Assembly: GCA_018350325.1 (NCBI GenBank) | Contig: JAEVLN010000019.1 | Location: 1-64,000, forward strand | Length of the DNA: 64,000 nt | Reading direction: 5' to 3' | Origin: Globodera rostochiensis | Taxonomy: Eukaryota > Nematoda > Chromadorea > Rhabditida > Heteroderidae | In this document: positions 9,390 to 21,157 of the stretch, one piece after another | Layout: every line of letters begins with the position of its first letter | How positions within the stretch are numbered: the first letter of the stretch is position 1 | The notes under the pieces: generated by a model | What the model was told of the DNA's origin: nothing | The model's database searches: none | Seen by the model: the letters and a program-made list of their open reading frames with translations, nothing else | Program-made: the position numbers and the translations under genes

Positions 9390-12205
9390 CGAATTGCCGC
9401 CATTACCGAATTGGCCAATTCACCAAAACTGACGACATTTGTTTTCTAATCATTTCATTTTATATTTTTGTTTGTTCTTTTAATTAATTTAATTAAATTC
9501 TGGTTAACACTAAATTTTTAATTAAACTTCTTTTTAGGTGATTTATTTTGCCGAAGAACATTAAACAAATGAAAATGGCGCAAAAATTGGATTAGTGTTG
9601 TGTTTCGCAATTTGTTGTCGAGGCAAGACTTTCTGTTTTTTGTTTTTCCAAGTGGCCACTATTTGGGCATCCGTCGGTCTCGAGATTTTTTCTCGAAATA
9701 AATTGATTGTTTTTAACAAATTTTATAATTGGGGGAATGGGTTTATTTAATTAAGCATTATATTAACGATGCCATTCATTCCAAAGTCACTGCCGGAATA
9801 TCAATTTTGCTGACGGACTTCTGCTGCTGGAGGTGGTGGTCTTCGTCACTTTTCACCAACGGAATTCCAAAGCGAATCATCTCACAGCCCAACTCGAACA
9901 AATACTCGTAGCATTCCAGCCTAGAGGCATAATGTCAAAAATTGAATTCAAAAGTCTGATCAGTGAGTGAGTGATCACATCATTTTGGTTCGCTGCCACG
10001 TGTTGCTGCCAAACGCGAAAAAGCCGTGCCCCCGGACGAGAACGCCGCTGGCCTCCGGGTATTTGCGCAACACTTTTATCAGCTGAGGCTAAATGGTTAA
10101 ATAAAAACCAATTAAAATTTCCACTAATTGATCACATACGCAAAGGACGTATTCGTTAATTTCCGTCTCAATGATCGGCACGACCACAGTGTCAACGTTC
10201 TCCATTCGGCGCTTTGTCTGGCGGTTTTCGCATCCCTTAAAGTTCCATTTTGAATGTTTATTTAATAAATATATAAATGGTTTCTGATCACCTGGATCAT
10301 TTCTTGACCAGAAATCATAAACTTATCCCCCGGGATAAGCTGTGTGATCAGATTGGCCCATTTTGTGTGCGTGTGAATGATGCAAACCAAATCTGAACAA
10401 ATTAATTTTATGCATTTTGAATAATTGCCATAAATTGTTTCTATTTGTGTGCCTGGGTTGTCCCGAAGTAAATAAAACGGTGCCGTCGGAGTTCGGTCCG
10501 GGTCTGCCGGACGCTTCAGAACGGTGCCTCCCGCCTTCATCACAAAGTGTTCATTTCTGTCAAAAAACAATTCATTATGAAATGGTTTTTTTACTCTAAT
10601 TTAGTCATTTTTACTCGGAGAATATCTCTTTGGCCAACGAGTTGGAGGAGTTCAGAATCAGACTTTCGCCCGTCTTCCGACACTTGAATCGGACCGCCAT
10701 GCCGGCGCCGTTGTCGCGCATCCAACCCAACGCGTAGAAGTGGCGGATCATCTCAGCCATTCGTGCCTTGGTGATCGGAATGTTGTCCTAAATTTTTGTT
10801 GGCATTTTTAAATGTTCTTTGTACACTCACCGACCACCCTTCGGCATCGTCGTCGTCGTCGTTTTTGTTGTTGTTGTTGAAGACGTGCTCCAACGCCATC
10901 GACTGTTTCTTCACCGCTTCCAGCTTCTTCTTGGCTTCCTCCTCCGCTTTGAGTTTGCGAAGTTCGTCCTTCAATTCGTCCTCATAAACATTTCGTTTAG
11001 TCACCGGCGGGCACGGCGAAATTCCTCTCAGAACTTTCAATGGCATTTTACTTTTTAGTTTTTTCTGAATTTTGTTATTTTGAAAGTTTGCCAATTTTCA
11101 AATGAACCCATTAAATGGAATATGCCTTTGTTTTGCCGCCCTAATTAACCGAAAACATTTCTTCTTAAATATCCAACGGCTACCGGCCGGCCGGCCCTAA
11201 GTTCTTAACACGCCACGCATGACTCAATTATTTCACATCATTTTTTCTCTTAATTCGACCGAAGTGCCCACCAATCCGTCAAACAAATTACCAAACAAAA
11301 GGACATTTTAATTTAATGCATTCCATTTTCGGAAGTTAACTTTTGACGTTCATTTGTATTTTGAGGCGAAATCAAACAAAGCATAATTTTGATCATTAAA
11401 TCTGAATGAATGGAGTGTTAATTCAAGTCAAACATTTCGCCTTTTCACATTTTGGGTTTTCGATAAGACTTAAGCACGATTGGCATTTTGAAGAATATTC
11501 TGATTATAAAGAAGCAATTGAAGGCTTAGAATGCGCGGGTCAACCAAAAAGAAAAAATTCAAATAAAATTCCCTACGGCGCCTGTATTCGGTGACAGGCG
11601 AAACAATTAAACAAATACTAATTGGTTTTTGTTAACTTTTTAACCATAGCCCCGGCACAAGTTGAAGAAATTAAAAAGGAATAAAGCAGCATATTTTGGG
11701 GCTTTTAGAGCATATAAATTTCATGCACATCTTTGAACCGCGTGGGCATGCCATTAATTTTTTTCGAAAAAATTCAGTTTCTGAACCGTAAACCGGATGA
11801 TCAAATGCAAGACCGGGATCTCGACTTTGGGATCCGCCAGAGCCTTTTTTGAAGGTGTCTGGATTGGTCGGGATCCCAACCACCAGGGATGGTCGGAATT
11901 CCGTTTTCCGTTAAAAAAATCTTTCCGTTTTTCAAATAGAATTCCGACCATTCCTGAGTCCGATTGAGCCTTTTTTGAATTGTTCAGGATTGATTGGGAC
12001 CGGGATTTAGCCGGGATTTCGATTCCTAAAACCGGGTTGGCCGGCCTCTAATATATTTTAGGCCGTTTATTCTGATAAAAACACACAAAAGATACATTAT
12101 AATTTTATATAATAAATAAAATTTGAATTTGAATTTGTTTACGGTTGTTGAAAGGTCATCCCATTCAAACAATAATTATGCACTTTTACCCTCCGGCACA
12201 AAGTT
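9390..12205. repeat. Right arm of large inverted repeat
   Basis: Reverse-complement match to 695-3440, with the same gene, introns and upstream repeat. It keeps the 80 bp with the APIP start codon that the left arm lacks. The two arms are about 2.7-2.8 kb and enclose about 6 kb. Confidence 0.85.
9776..11046 (-). CDS. APIP: Methylthioribulose-1-phosphate dehydratase (APIP/MtnB), right copy, intact
   Basis: Methionine-salvage dehydratase. Exons (minus): 10831-11046, 10615-10787, 10453-10556, 10292-10392, 10140-10235, 9979-10088, 9776-9920; 314 aa, phases exact. It starts at 11046 ([19 protein letters not shown]), a region deleted in the left copy. The N-terminal ~70 residues are an extension beyond the usual ~240-aa APIP: a Lys/Glu helix ([18 protein letters not shown]) followed by Asn4 and Asp5 runs. 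Zinc ligands are expected in IIHTHTKW and the later KHG; both are present. The terminal residues read VTLE where the left copy reads VILG. Intron 10393-10452 is GC-AG as in the left copy. The Asn run is shorter than in the left copy (repeat-length difference). Confidence 0.92.
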
Positions 12206-13490
12206 CAGCCTTTATTGTTCCCAATTTGAATATGCACTCTTTTGTGCCAATCTCCCCACCAATTTCCTTCACAATTCTTACCTCTCCCCCTCCCCTCCCC
12301 CTCAGTTCCCCTCAGTTCAGTTAGGTCGTGCCCGCCGGTCATCCAAATTCAAATATATTTAAATATAAATTCTTTTTCTTCTTTATGATTGCGAGTTAAA
12401 TGGGATGATCAATTAATTAACGAATGGCACTTAATCAGCAAATTCGCTCACTGTTTCTTTGTCATTTTTGCTCTTAAATTTAAAAAAAAAAGTCATTTTT
12501 GTTCACTGAAAGATTTACAATGTGAAAATATATTTACAATCTCCAAAACACTTAATTGCTCATTGGGCCGACATTTATGAGAAGGTCCAAAACCGGCTAA
12601 ATCATCATCCCCCATTTCTAATTGTTTCAAAAATGAACTTGCATAATCAGTCAGTCGTCATTAGGCACAATAAACTTCGGTTGTACTGATCAGAAGAGTA
12701 GAGTGATCTGCTGGTATGTGAGCTGCTAAATTACCCTAATCAACATTAATTAATTAATTGGAATATCATATTCAAATAATTTGACAAATTGTTCTCTTTT
12801 CACCAATTTGTTGACCCTTCCCACACTTTTCTGACAAAATTACACCGCCCGCCCCCCCCCGCCATTCTTTGCTCGCCTTTCATTTTTCGGCATTTAAATC
12901 CTCGTTATTCGAATCATCTCAAACATTCCTTCGACTAATCATCAAATTCATTCCCTTTTGTGTTGGTTGAGCCGTTTACTTTTGTCTGTTGAATGTGTAA
13001 AAGAATAATTACCTCAATGAAATGTCGGGGCAATTGAAATGATCAGCACTAATAATTAGCTAATTAAGTTTTAAATTTAAATGCATTTTTTAGTATACAA
13101 ATTAAATTTGTTTAATCAGTATTATTATTCTTTATTTTTAGGAATTACTTGGGCAACTTCGAAAAATCCTTAAGAAAAAGCGCAAAAGCTAAAATAGAAA
13201 CTTATTTTTTATCTAAAAAGTTATTAAAGCTGGGTTTTTCAAAAATTAAAATGACACCTAAAAACTAAAAATTTTATGTACTGAATGAGCTGATTTGGAT
13301 AATTTTAGTTGCAAATAATAAAAATGATGTCGTTAAGAATAAAAAAATTTCTGACAAATTTACACCTCTGATTTTTAGTGCCGAAATTGAACTAACTTCA
13401 AGGACTAAAAATAAAAGCCCTAAAGATCGCATAAGCTTTTAAATTATTTTAATATATTTTTTTAAAGATTGAATCTTTTTCTTAATCCAA
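12206..13490. other. Intergenic, upstream of the AP-2 gene
   Basis: AT-rich with C-runs (about 12850, 'cccgccccccccc') and TGATCA motifs. No exon is supported. The minus-strand APIP copy begins at 11046, so this is also its far upstream region. Confidence 0.4.
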
Positions 13491-16400
13491 ATGTATCATA
13501 ACCATCTTGGGGAAGCTGTTCAACAACATATGACAACTCAGCCTCAGCAGCAAATTGTTGGGTCGAAGCGTCCGCTTTCCGAAGAATCGGACAATTCGGT
13601 GAAAATTTATTAATTATTTTGCATTTATATTTATTTTTTTAGGAGAATATTAACGTCCAAACGGCCCCAAAACGTTTTCATCCAATGGACCCCAAAAGTG
13701 GTGACAGTCCGACGAGAGAGTCTGGTGAGGACGGAGTTGAGGAAAGTGCCGACGAAGAAGAAGAAGATGAGTGAGTTTGGGGGGGGGGGGAATGAAATTC
13801 AATTTATCGATTTGTTGTGCATACTAATCGATTTGTGTTAAATTTGATCAGATCGAACGGCTCATCAGATGCGGAGGCCACCCACCAGCCGATAAACAGC
13901 GCAACAAACTTTGGGTACACGGCGGGCCCTCCGGTTCACGCCATGGCCAACCCGTCGATGCTGTCGATGGGCAGCTCGGCAATGGCACAGCCCCCCTACC
14001 AATTCCAAAATATGGCGCAAAACTTCTTCGGAAGGGCCGTCACTTCACAGCATCAACAGTTTCCGCCTTTTGATTTTGTGCGTTTAAAAATATTATTTAT
14101 TTTATTTGAAAGATTTCAATTAGCGATCACAACAAAAATACTCTGTGGGTCCGGGGCTGACACCTGGCAACATTTTTGTCTTAGCCCCCCCCCCCTGATG
14201 AATTTTTGGGTAGCCCTGCCAATAATTAAAGACCGGCCAATCAATCATACTAAACATTAAAATTTGTTAAATTTGTTTTTCATGAAATTCATCCAAACTA
14301 AGTTTGTTTTGGGGAAAATTTGTATTTGGCCTGTCTCTATTGGCAATCACAGACTGATCAGTAATTATTTAACCCCGAGGTTGAAGTTATGCATTCAAAT
14401 CAGGGGTGCTCGTAACCATCAAAAAAAATTCGTAATAAGTAATCCGTAATTAGTAAAAGGCAAAAAAAATTCGTAAAAAGTAATTCGTAAAATCCAAAAA
14501 AATTCGTAAAAAGTAATCCGTAATTCGTAAAAGGCAAAAAAAATTCGTAAAAAGTAATCCGTAATTCGTAACAGCCAAAACGCCGTAAAAAGTAAGTAAT
14601 TCGTAATTCGTAACTCGTAATTTTCAAATTTTTTTTAATACATCGAATCTCAAAATTTACTTCATATCATAATCAAAATTATAAAGTAGGATATTGTGGT
14701 GCCAAAAGAGGAGCTTCTAAGATTTTCGGGTCCATGTCCAACTCCATGGAGCATAACTTGCTTCAACCTTAGTATTAACGCCATTCGATAGATCTCGAAG
14801 AGTTGAAGCTAACATCAAGTTTGCAATTAGACAATCGCAAAGCTTTAACTTGATGTTAGCTTCAACTTTTCGAGATCTATCGAATGGCGTTACTTTCTAA
14901 ATCGGTTAAGGTTGAAGCAAGTTATGCTCCATGGATGAGTTGGACATGGATGAGATGGGTATGGATGAGTTGGGTGGGACCCCAATTTTCTTGACAAATA
15001 CCGTTAAATCTGTTAACAAATTGAGTCAAAATTCAAAATTTTCTCGGCGGCGCCTATCGGCACCGCCGACCCTCCCTCCGCCCCAAAAAACAGAAAATTA
15101 CGAAAAAATTACGAATTTTTTGCAAAATTCGTAAAAAGTAATCCGTAATTCGTAAAAGCCAAAAAAAATTCGTAAAAAGTAATCCGTAATTCTTAACAGC
15201 CAAAACGCCGTAAAAGTAAGTAATTCGTAATTCGTAATTCGTAATTACGAGCACCCCTGATTCAAATGGAAGACTTTTCCCCAAATTGTGAGTGGCAATT
15301 TCATTGGTTTAAGAAGTGATTGGAATATTTCTGAAAGTTTTACGTTTGTCATTCAGCAACATTTATTATTTGACGGGGATTTAAAAATGCTTTTTATTAA
15401 TAAAAATAATCAAATAAATTGATTTATTTATATGCAGCCTAATGCATACCAAATGCGACCGTTCATTGACAAAAAGGCGATCGCCAACGCGGACCAATCG
15501 ACAATTCTGCGCAATCTTCAAAATTTCTACTGTAGTTTTTGCATTTTTGGAAGATTTTTTGAAACATTTTCCATTGACAGATCCGTCGTTGTTCAGCAGC
15601 CCCCACGGGAGTCATTTGCAGCATCAACAACAACCACACAATTACGGACCCGTGCAGGCGAAATCGATGGAAGGGGCGCCAAATAGTCAAATGATGGCAC
15701 AACGGCCATTGGTTGGAGCAAATAAAATGATTAAATCAATCAATAAATAAAATGATTAAATCAATCAATAAATCAATTAATCAATATATTTTTTAATGTA
15801 TCGACACAGATTTCCTTTGGCCCTATCAGCAGCGCTCATCCAACACAATATGTCGCGTCGCCGTCGTCGTTTGCACTTCAACATTTGTCGGGCAACGGCA
15901 TTCGTGCAAATGCATTGACGACACATGTGCCACAGGTGATCAAAATAAATAATATTCAAAGTTAATTAATTGGGTCCAACAATTCATTCATTTTGCAATT
16001 CGAATAGTTTTCAATTAATTATTTACTGCTCAAGGGAACGCCTCCTGTTGAAAGGTCCGACAACTCAATCAAGTAATTTCTAACTTTATTTATGATTAAA
16101 TGGACGATTAATTGGTTATTTTAATATTTTAGCAACGACAGCGGTCTTGGACTTACGGACCGATCGGGAAAAGGTGATTTGAATAAAACAACAACAAAAA
16201 AAAGGGCTTATGAAAAACAATTTTGAGATTCAAAAAATGAAAGCTCTTCGACTGATGACACGGCAAATTTTGTCAGAGAGGAATTTGGCACTCAACAAAA
16301 TTCGACAGGTCGTCCGCCAAAACACTTTTTGCAAAAATTAAATTATTCTTTTGGGTTCAGCTAACAAATTTGTGCAATTTGTTCCGTTTGTCCGATCAGT

Positions 16401-17716
16401 TTCAATCGATGGCGTCCAGCAATATTGCGATTTGGAACAGATCGTTTACAGCGAGGCAATTATTTATTTATTTATTTATTTGGAATTTAAACTTTCCCCT
16501 CACTTTTAAAGACACCGGCCCGCCTCACGCTTTTGGGAAACATGACCAAATATCCGATCACTTTGGCTGAAATCGTTCGCCGCGTCAGTCCCCCCGAGTG
16601 TTTAAACACTTCCTTTTTGAGTGGCATTCTTCGACGGTAAGAATATAGTGATTATTATTAAAATAATATATAAATAATATTTTTAATTTTAATTTAATTT
16701 TTAGAGCAAAAAATAAGGACGGCGGAAAACGTTTTCGTATGGAATTGCAGCGCTTCAATTGCGGCGTGGACTTGCAGACGGGGCGCCGAAAGACCGGCGC
16801 AATTACAACATTTACGGCACTTTGCGAACGTCAATAATTCTGAATCAAATCAAATCGATTAATTTAATTTTAGGCGAATCAATTCAATTGGCCAAAGATT
16901 TTGATAAGTTGGTCAAAGATGAACAAAACGGATTTCCAGACAAGTGGGCTGAAATATATATTTTTGTATAATTAGAGTATATAATTAATTTATTAACCCT
17001 TAAACACCTCCCCTCTTCCCCCATTAATTAAGGGAATTAGCCACCGAGCTGATTCGAAAGGCGGCACTGAACTCTTTGAAAGAGCCGAACTGCACGCAGC
17101 TTTTGGGCAATTTCCAGAATGCCAGGCATTTTTTTGGCCATAATTTTTTGAATTTCAACAAAAGTTTTAGCAACATTTTGCGCGACGCCATTCAGTTGTT
17201 GGAAGGGGCAATCGAACAGGAGACGGGCGAGTTGGTTTCTCCTGTTACAGCTGCGGATTTGGTCATCCAACAGCAACAACAACAAGCAAATGCCATTGAC
17301 GGAGACGGGGTGGAGCTGATGAATCGATTCAAACGATTTGCGAGGGTTCAGTTTTTGCGGATTATTCAAAAATTGAGTCGCTTTTTTTTGTAGCTGTCCC
17401 ATTGTTTTGGGAACCGCGGGATGTTATGCGCTTGGCAAATTTTGTTGAGGTTTTTTATACATTAAATAAAATAGAATTTAAAATCTTTTAAAAAAGTGTT
17501 TTCACCAACTGCGAGTCCGACCTCCAGCGAATGTCCAATTCCAATTACCCATCGGTTGAGCTTAAGCAGCGAAAGCAACCGACGATGGCGCTGCCCGCCG
17601 AGTTCACGGCTGCTGATTTGTCCACAATTCAGGCAAATTTCCCAAATTAAAATTTGAATAAAAATGATTCTTTCATTTTTCAGGCCCAAGGATCCAGCAG
17701 TTGGATGTCGTCATGA
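13491..17716 (+). CDS. AP-2 family transcription factor
   Basis: A nuclear, sequence-specific DNA-binding protein with the AP-2 helix-span-helix domain. Exons: 13491-13598, 13643-13770, 13852-14077, 15438-15531, 15581-15711, 15810-15935, 16035-16072, 16133-16173, 16228-16308, 16361-16455, 16512-16636, 16705-16829, 16874-16943, 17033-17345, 17394-17449, 17497-17632, 17684-17716; about 641 aa. The N-terminal half is acidic (ESADEEEED) then Gln/Ser/Pro-rich. The AP-2 domain begins near [20 protein letters not shown] and has the family hallmark [51 protein letters not shown] and the LSHCFGNRG segment follow. Two introns are GC-AG (16456-16511 and 17633-17683); a third, 39 nt and in-frame (17126-17164), may remove residues within exon 14. 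Intron 3 (14078-15437) holds hAT-like element B. Confidence 0.92.
14401..15259. mobile_element. hAT-like non-autonomous element B (TTACGAATTACG arrays)
   Basis: TIRs CAGGGGTGCTCGTAA and TTACGAGCACCCCTG with an exact 8-bp duplication ATTCAAAT (14393-14400 and 15260-15267). Subterminal arrays are built of 'aattcgtaaaaagtaatccg' units on both sides. The interior has a nested long inverted repeat (14735-14935) and the shared GC palindrome at about 15040-15068, preceded by 'gtcaaaattcaaaattttct', which is nearly identical to element C. Length 859 bp, no transposase, inside an AP-2 intron. Confidence 0.9.
14735..14935. repeat. Nested long inverted repeat (hairpin) in element B
   Basis: The left half 'catggagcataacttgcttc...' and the right half '...gaagcaagttatgctccatg' pair over roughly 80 bp, including 'cgccattcgatagatctcga' and 'agttgaagctaacatcaag' on both sides, with small bulges. 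The loop is about 14818-14850. It looks like a foldback MITE nested in the larger element. Confidence 0.85.
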
Positions 17717-18358
17717 TGTGTAATTAATTAATTATACTCATTTGCTTATTTATTATTTCTTTTTTGTTTTCTCGGCTTATATGAAAGAATATGCATAATG
17801 AATTGATTAGATGCTTTCCAATGTGCGTGTTTGTGTTTGAATCTTTGCTGAATCATCTCATTCATTCACTTCGTGAAATGGCATAAAATCAAATAAATGT
17901 GAGAAACCTTTTTTTCGATCGGTTGGTTGGTTGTGATTAGAGATCGGACCAATCGAGATTCTCGATCGGTCCTCAAGTCCGGTCTCTAGTTGTGATGTGA
18001 TGGTGGGGATAGGATACTGTACGTACAAAAAGAGGCGGGCACGGAGGAACAAATTGAACAAGAGCCAAATGAATGCTTTGAATTATGGATGATAAAATGC
18101 TAAATGCCCGAATTTTCTGACCGTGAAACACAGATTGTGTGAGAAAAAATGTAAAAAAAAATCGCTGCAAGAAAATGTTAGAAGGAATACGGTAGGAAGC
18201 GATTTGAATACGATACGGTACATGCCATTGGCTTTTCCGTTAATCGGCTAACATCATTCAGCATTTGGACTTAATTATGCGCAATCTTCCAACTTTTCTG
18301 CAGCACTTTCCAAAAGTGATCTGATGTGATCTTCTTGATTTTCTTTTTACTAACATTT
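17717..18358. other. Convergent intergenic region with a small palindromic repeat
   Basis: This separates the 3' ends of the AP-2 and zinc-finger genes. At about 17938-17990 a short inverted repeat ('tagagatcggacc' ... 'aagtccggtctcta') around 'cgagattctcg' looks like a tiny MITE. No coding exon is seen. Confidence 0.4.
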
Positions 18359-21157
18359 TCATCGATTCATCAGATGCGCACTGACAAGCTGAAGCTGTTC
18401 ATTCAGTTCCATTCCCGAGTGGCCATGTTGTTGCTTCATCGGTATTGAACCGCGCAAGCCGAGCAGACCGTCCACTGCAGCACTAATCAATGCAATGGCG
18501 GCATTGGTTAAGAGTGATTTTACTAATTGATCACCTGTCGTTGGATTGGACGGCCCTCAGCAACCCGTTGAAGGAGTTCATCTGTTGTTGATGAGTGTGC
18601 GCCATTGCAGAAGCGTTAACGCCGCCGCCACAGCACAGATCGGTGTTTGCCAGCTGTTGTTGCCGTTGGAAATGCCGGGTGCCGTGGCCGTTGATGCTTT
18701 CGGCTGATCGTCCGGGGCACAACAACGGTCGGGTGGGCGAAGATTGACCGGCCTGCTGTATATGGAGCAGTCCATAAATCCAAAAAAGCGGATTTTCCAA
18801 ATAAACTCGAATTCTGTGCCCACAGCCCTCCCCCCCCCCCCCCCCCCCCCTCCCCCCCCCCCTCCCCCCCCCCCTCCCCCCCCCCACCTGTTGTTGTTGT
18901 TGTTGTTGTTCTGGTGAAAGTTGCGCTCCCACCGCCGCCGCCATCTCCTGCTGTTGCTTTTGTGCCACGTTCGGCGCCCCCCGCTCTCTTCCGCACATCG
19001 TTTCGCCGTAGCCACCCGCCGCGCCCACCAAACCCCCCAAAACGGCGGCACTCATCGACGACAAGCCGCCCATTGAGTGCCTTTCGCGGTTCACGTGCGT
19101 TGCCTCATGCCCCAATTGTTGAGAGCGTTGACGCTAAAAATGGCATTTTATTTATTAAACTTTGCGTTGAATTGCTGGGAAAAGTGACGGCAAATAGCAC
19201 GTACAAATTGGCGTCCACAATATTGGCACGTGAACGGCTTAAGTCCGGTGTGTATTCGCTCGTGCTGATCCAAATGGCTCTAAAGGAATTGATTAAGCGG
19301 GGGGAATGGCTTTTGCGGTTGGAAGAACCTTTTGCGTAAACCGTTTTGGACAATAATGACAGTGGTAAGGCCGATCATTGATGTGGATTTCTAAATTGTG
19401 TGTTTGGATTTTCAGTGATCTGATCTGATCTGATCTGTCGTTACTCTGATCAAAATGATCAGACCATAAAGTCCAGAACAGTAAACATTGGCAGACTTAC
19501 TGCTGTGCTGCTGCAGTCCTCCACGTGCCTTGAACCGTTTGCCGCACTGGTTGCACTCGTGCATTCTGAGCAGTCTGCAGTCCTCCAAGTGCGCCTGCAG
19601 TTCCGCTTGGCCTCCGATCACTTTCTTCGGGCAGTACAGACACTTTAGCGAATTGCCTGCGGTGGAGCGTTGTCGTCGATGGGAAGCGATGCCAGCAGCA
19701 GACAACGGCACTGAGTTCTCGGCGGTCGATGCAATGGAGGCGACGTGCATGGAGCTGATCGGGCCTGGAGTGCTGTAGACGCTGAACGGTCCCGCAGCGA
19801 CGCCCGCAATGTTGTTCGTGCCGAACAAGCTGTTCATGTCCAGTTGGTCGTGGAAATGTCCTAAGATTTAAATTTTTAATTGTTTTTATTTTAATTTTCG
19901 TCCTCATGGAATATGCTTTTGCACCATCAGCAAGTTCATTCCAATTTCCAATCCATCATTCAATTCATTTCAAAACTCTCTCATTCTCAAATAAAAAGTA
20001 AAATTTGCTTATTATCAGTGTTTGTTTATCACTAACATAAACGAAAATGTAAACTTTGACCTTCGTCCTTTTTCTATTTTTGTGAAAGTGAATTTAAGTT
20101 TTATTTAAGCTCAGACCAACCGGCATAATTGGCCAGCTGATTTGCGGCAAAATCGATGCCTTGCAAAAGAGCGCCGTTGAGTCCCGCCGAATTTGGCCCA
20201 ATTTGGTGTCCAATCACTGCAAAATGTCATTTTTTCAATAAAAAAATTTTATATAAATATTATTTATTATTATAAAATTACTCTTCATAATCAACCGTAT
20301 ATTATTTCCGTTTGATTCTTCACAACCGAATAATCATCAGAGGACACTTTTGGCTCAATTAACCGTATGAAATGAATCGCAACAACTGCGCCTTTTCGAT
20401 GTCACACCTCCCAACCCCTCGCCCCCTCCCCCTCCCCTCCGGCGAAGTAATAAATCTCTGATTTTTTTTATTGCTATTTTTGATTAACACCGTTGTTGCC
20501 TCTACCGCCCAGCTGCTCGTTCAGCTGCTGCTGTTGCTGTTGCAGTTGATGTGTACTGCTACTGTTGCGGCCTAACAAATTGTTGATCTAAATGGAAATT
20601 GTTTTTGAAATAATTTAATTTGTTTAAACGAAATCCCTCTCCTTCACAGCGCCTAAGCTTTTACGAATTAAAACTTGGAGAAAACGAGAAAGTTCAGAAA
20701 AACAAATTTAAAAATTGTTAAAAGCAAACAAAAAATTCAAATCAACAAACAGAAATAAAGATTCAATTAAATATGATTTTTATTAATTTTGATATGAAAT
20801 GATTATTGAAAAATACCAGCGCCGTGGGCGATGTCCGTGCCATGTCGGGCTCGGAGGCGACGCCGCTGGAAATGCTGGACGACGCGGATGGGATGCGTTG
20901 GGGATGCCGATGTTGTTGATGCGAGGCTCCCCCACCGGCACATTTCGTTTGGTTGTTCATCCTCTGCTGTTGCTGATCCTCGCTCATCTCCTTTTTGATC
21001 TGTCGTTGTTGCTGCTGCTGCTGTTGCTGCTGCTGAACCACCAGATGGTTGATCAGGCCCAGATCGTGTTGAAACTGAACGCCAAATTTGCATAGATAAC
21101 AAAAAATGTAGAAAATTTATCGTTTTCTTGCAAGAAATTTACCCAAGAAGTGTACAT
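18359..21157 (-). CDS. Zinc-finger transcription factor (one C2HC and three C2H2 fingers), Gln-rich
   Basis: Probable nuclear DNA-binding protein. Exons (minus): 21143-21157, 20817-21074, 20491-20587, 20121-20216, 19501-19860, 19329-19390, 19205-19279, 18888-19133, 18535-18755, 18359-18482; about 517 aa, phases exact. The N-terminus has Gln runs (QQQQQQQQ) and low-complexity Ser/His. Fingers: CLYC...H...C (C2HC type), [21 protein letters not shown], then [21 protein letters not shown] (linker TGLKPF) and [21 protein letters not shown]. Each canonical finger is created by joining exons at conserved spacing (x12, H-x3-H), which strongly supports the model. The C-terminus is Gln- and Met-rich. 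The intron 18756-18887 starts GTGGGGGG and holds a ~55-bp G-rich tract. The 5' end could extend further; see the polyQ exon at 26320. Confidence 0.85.
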
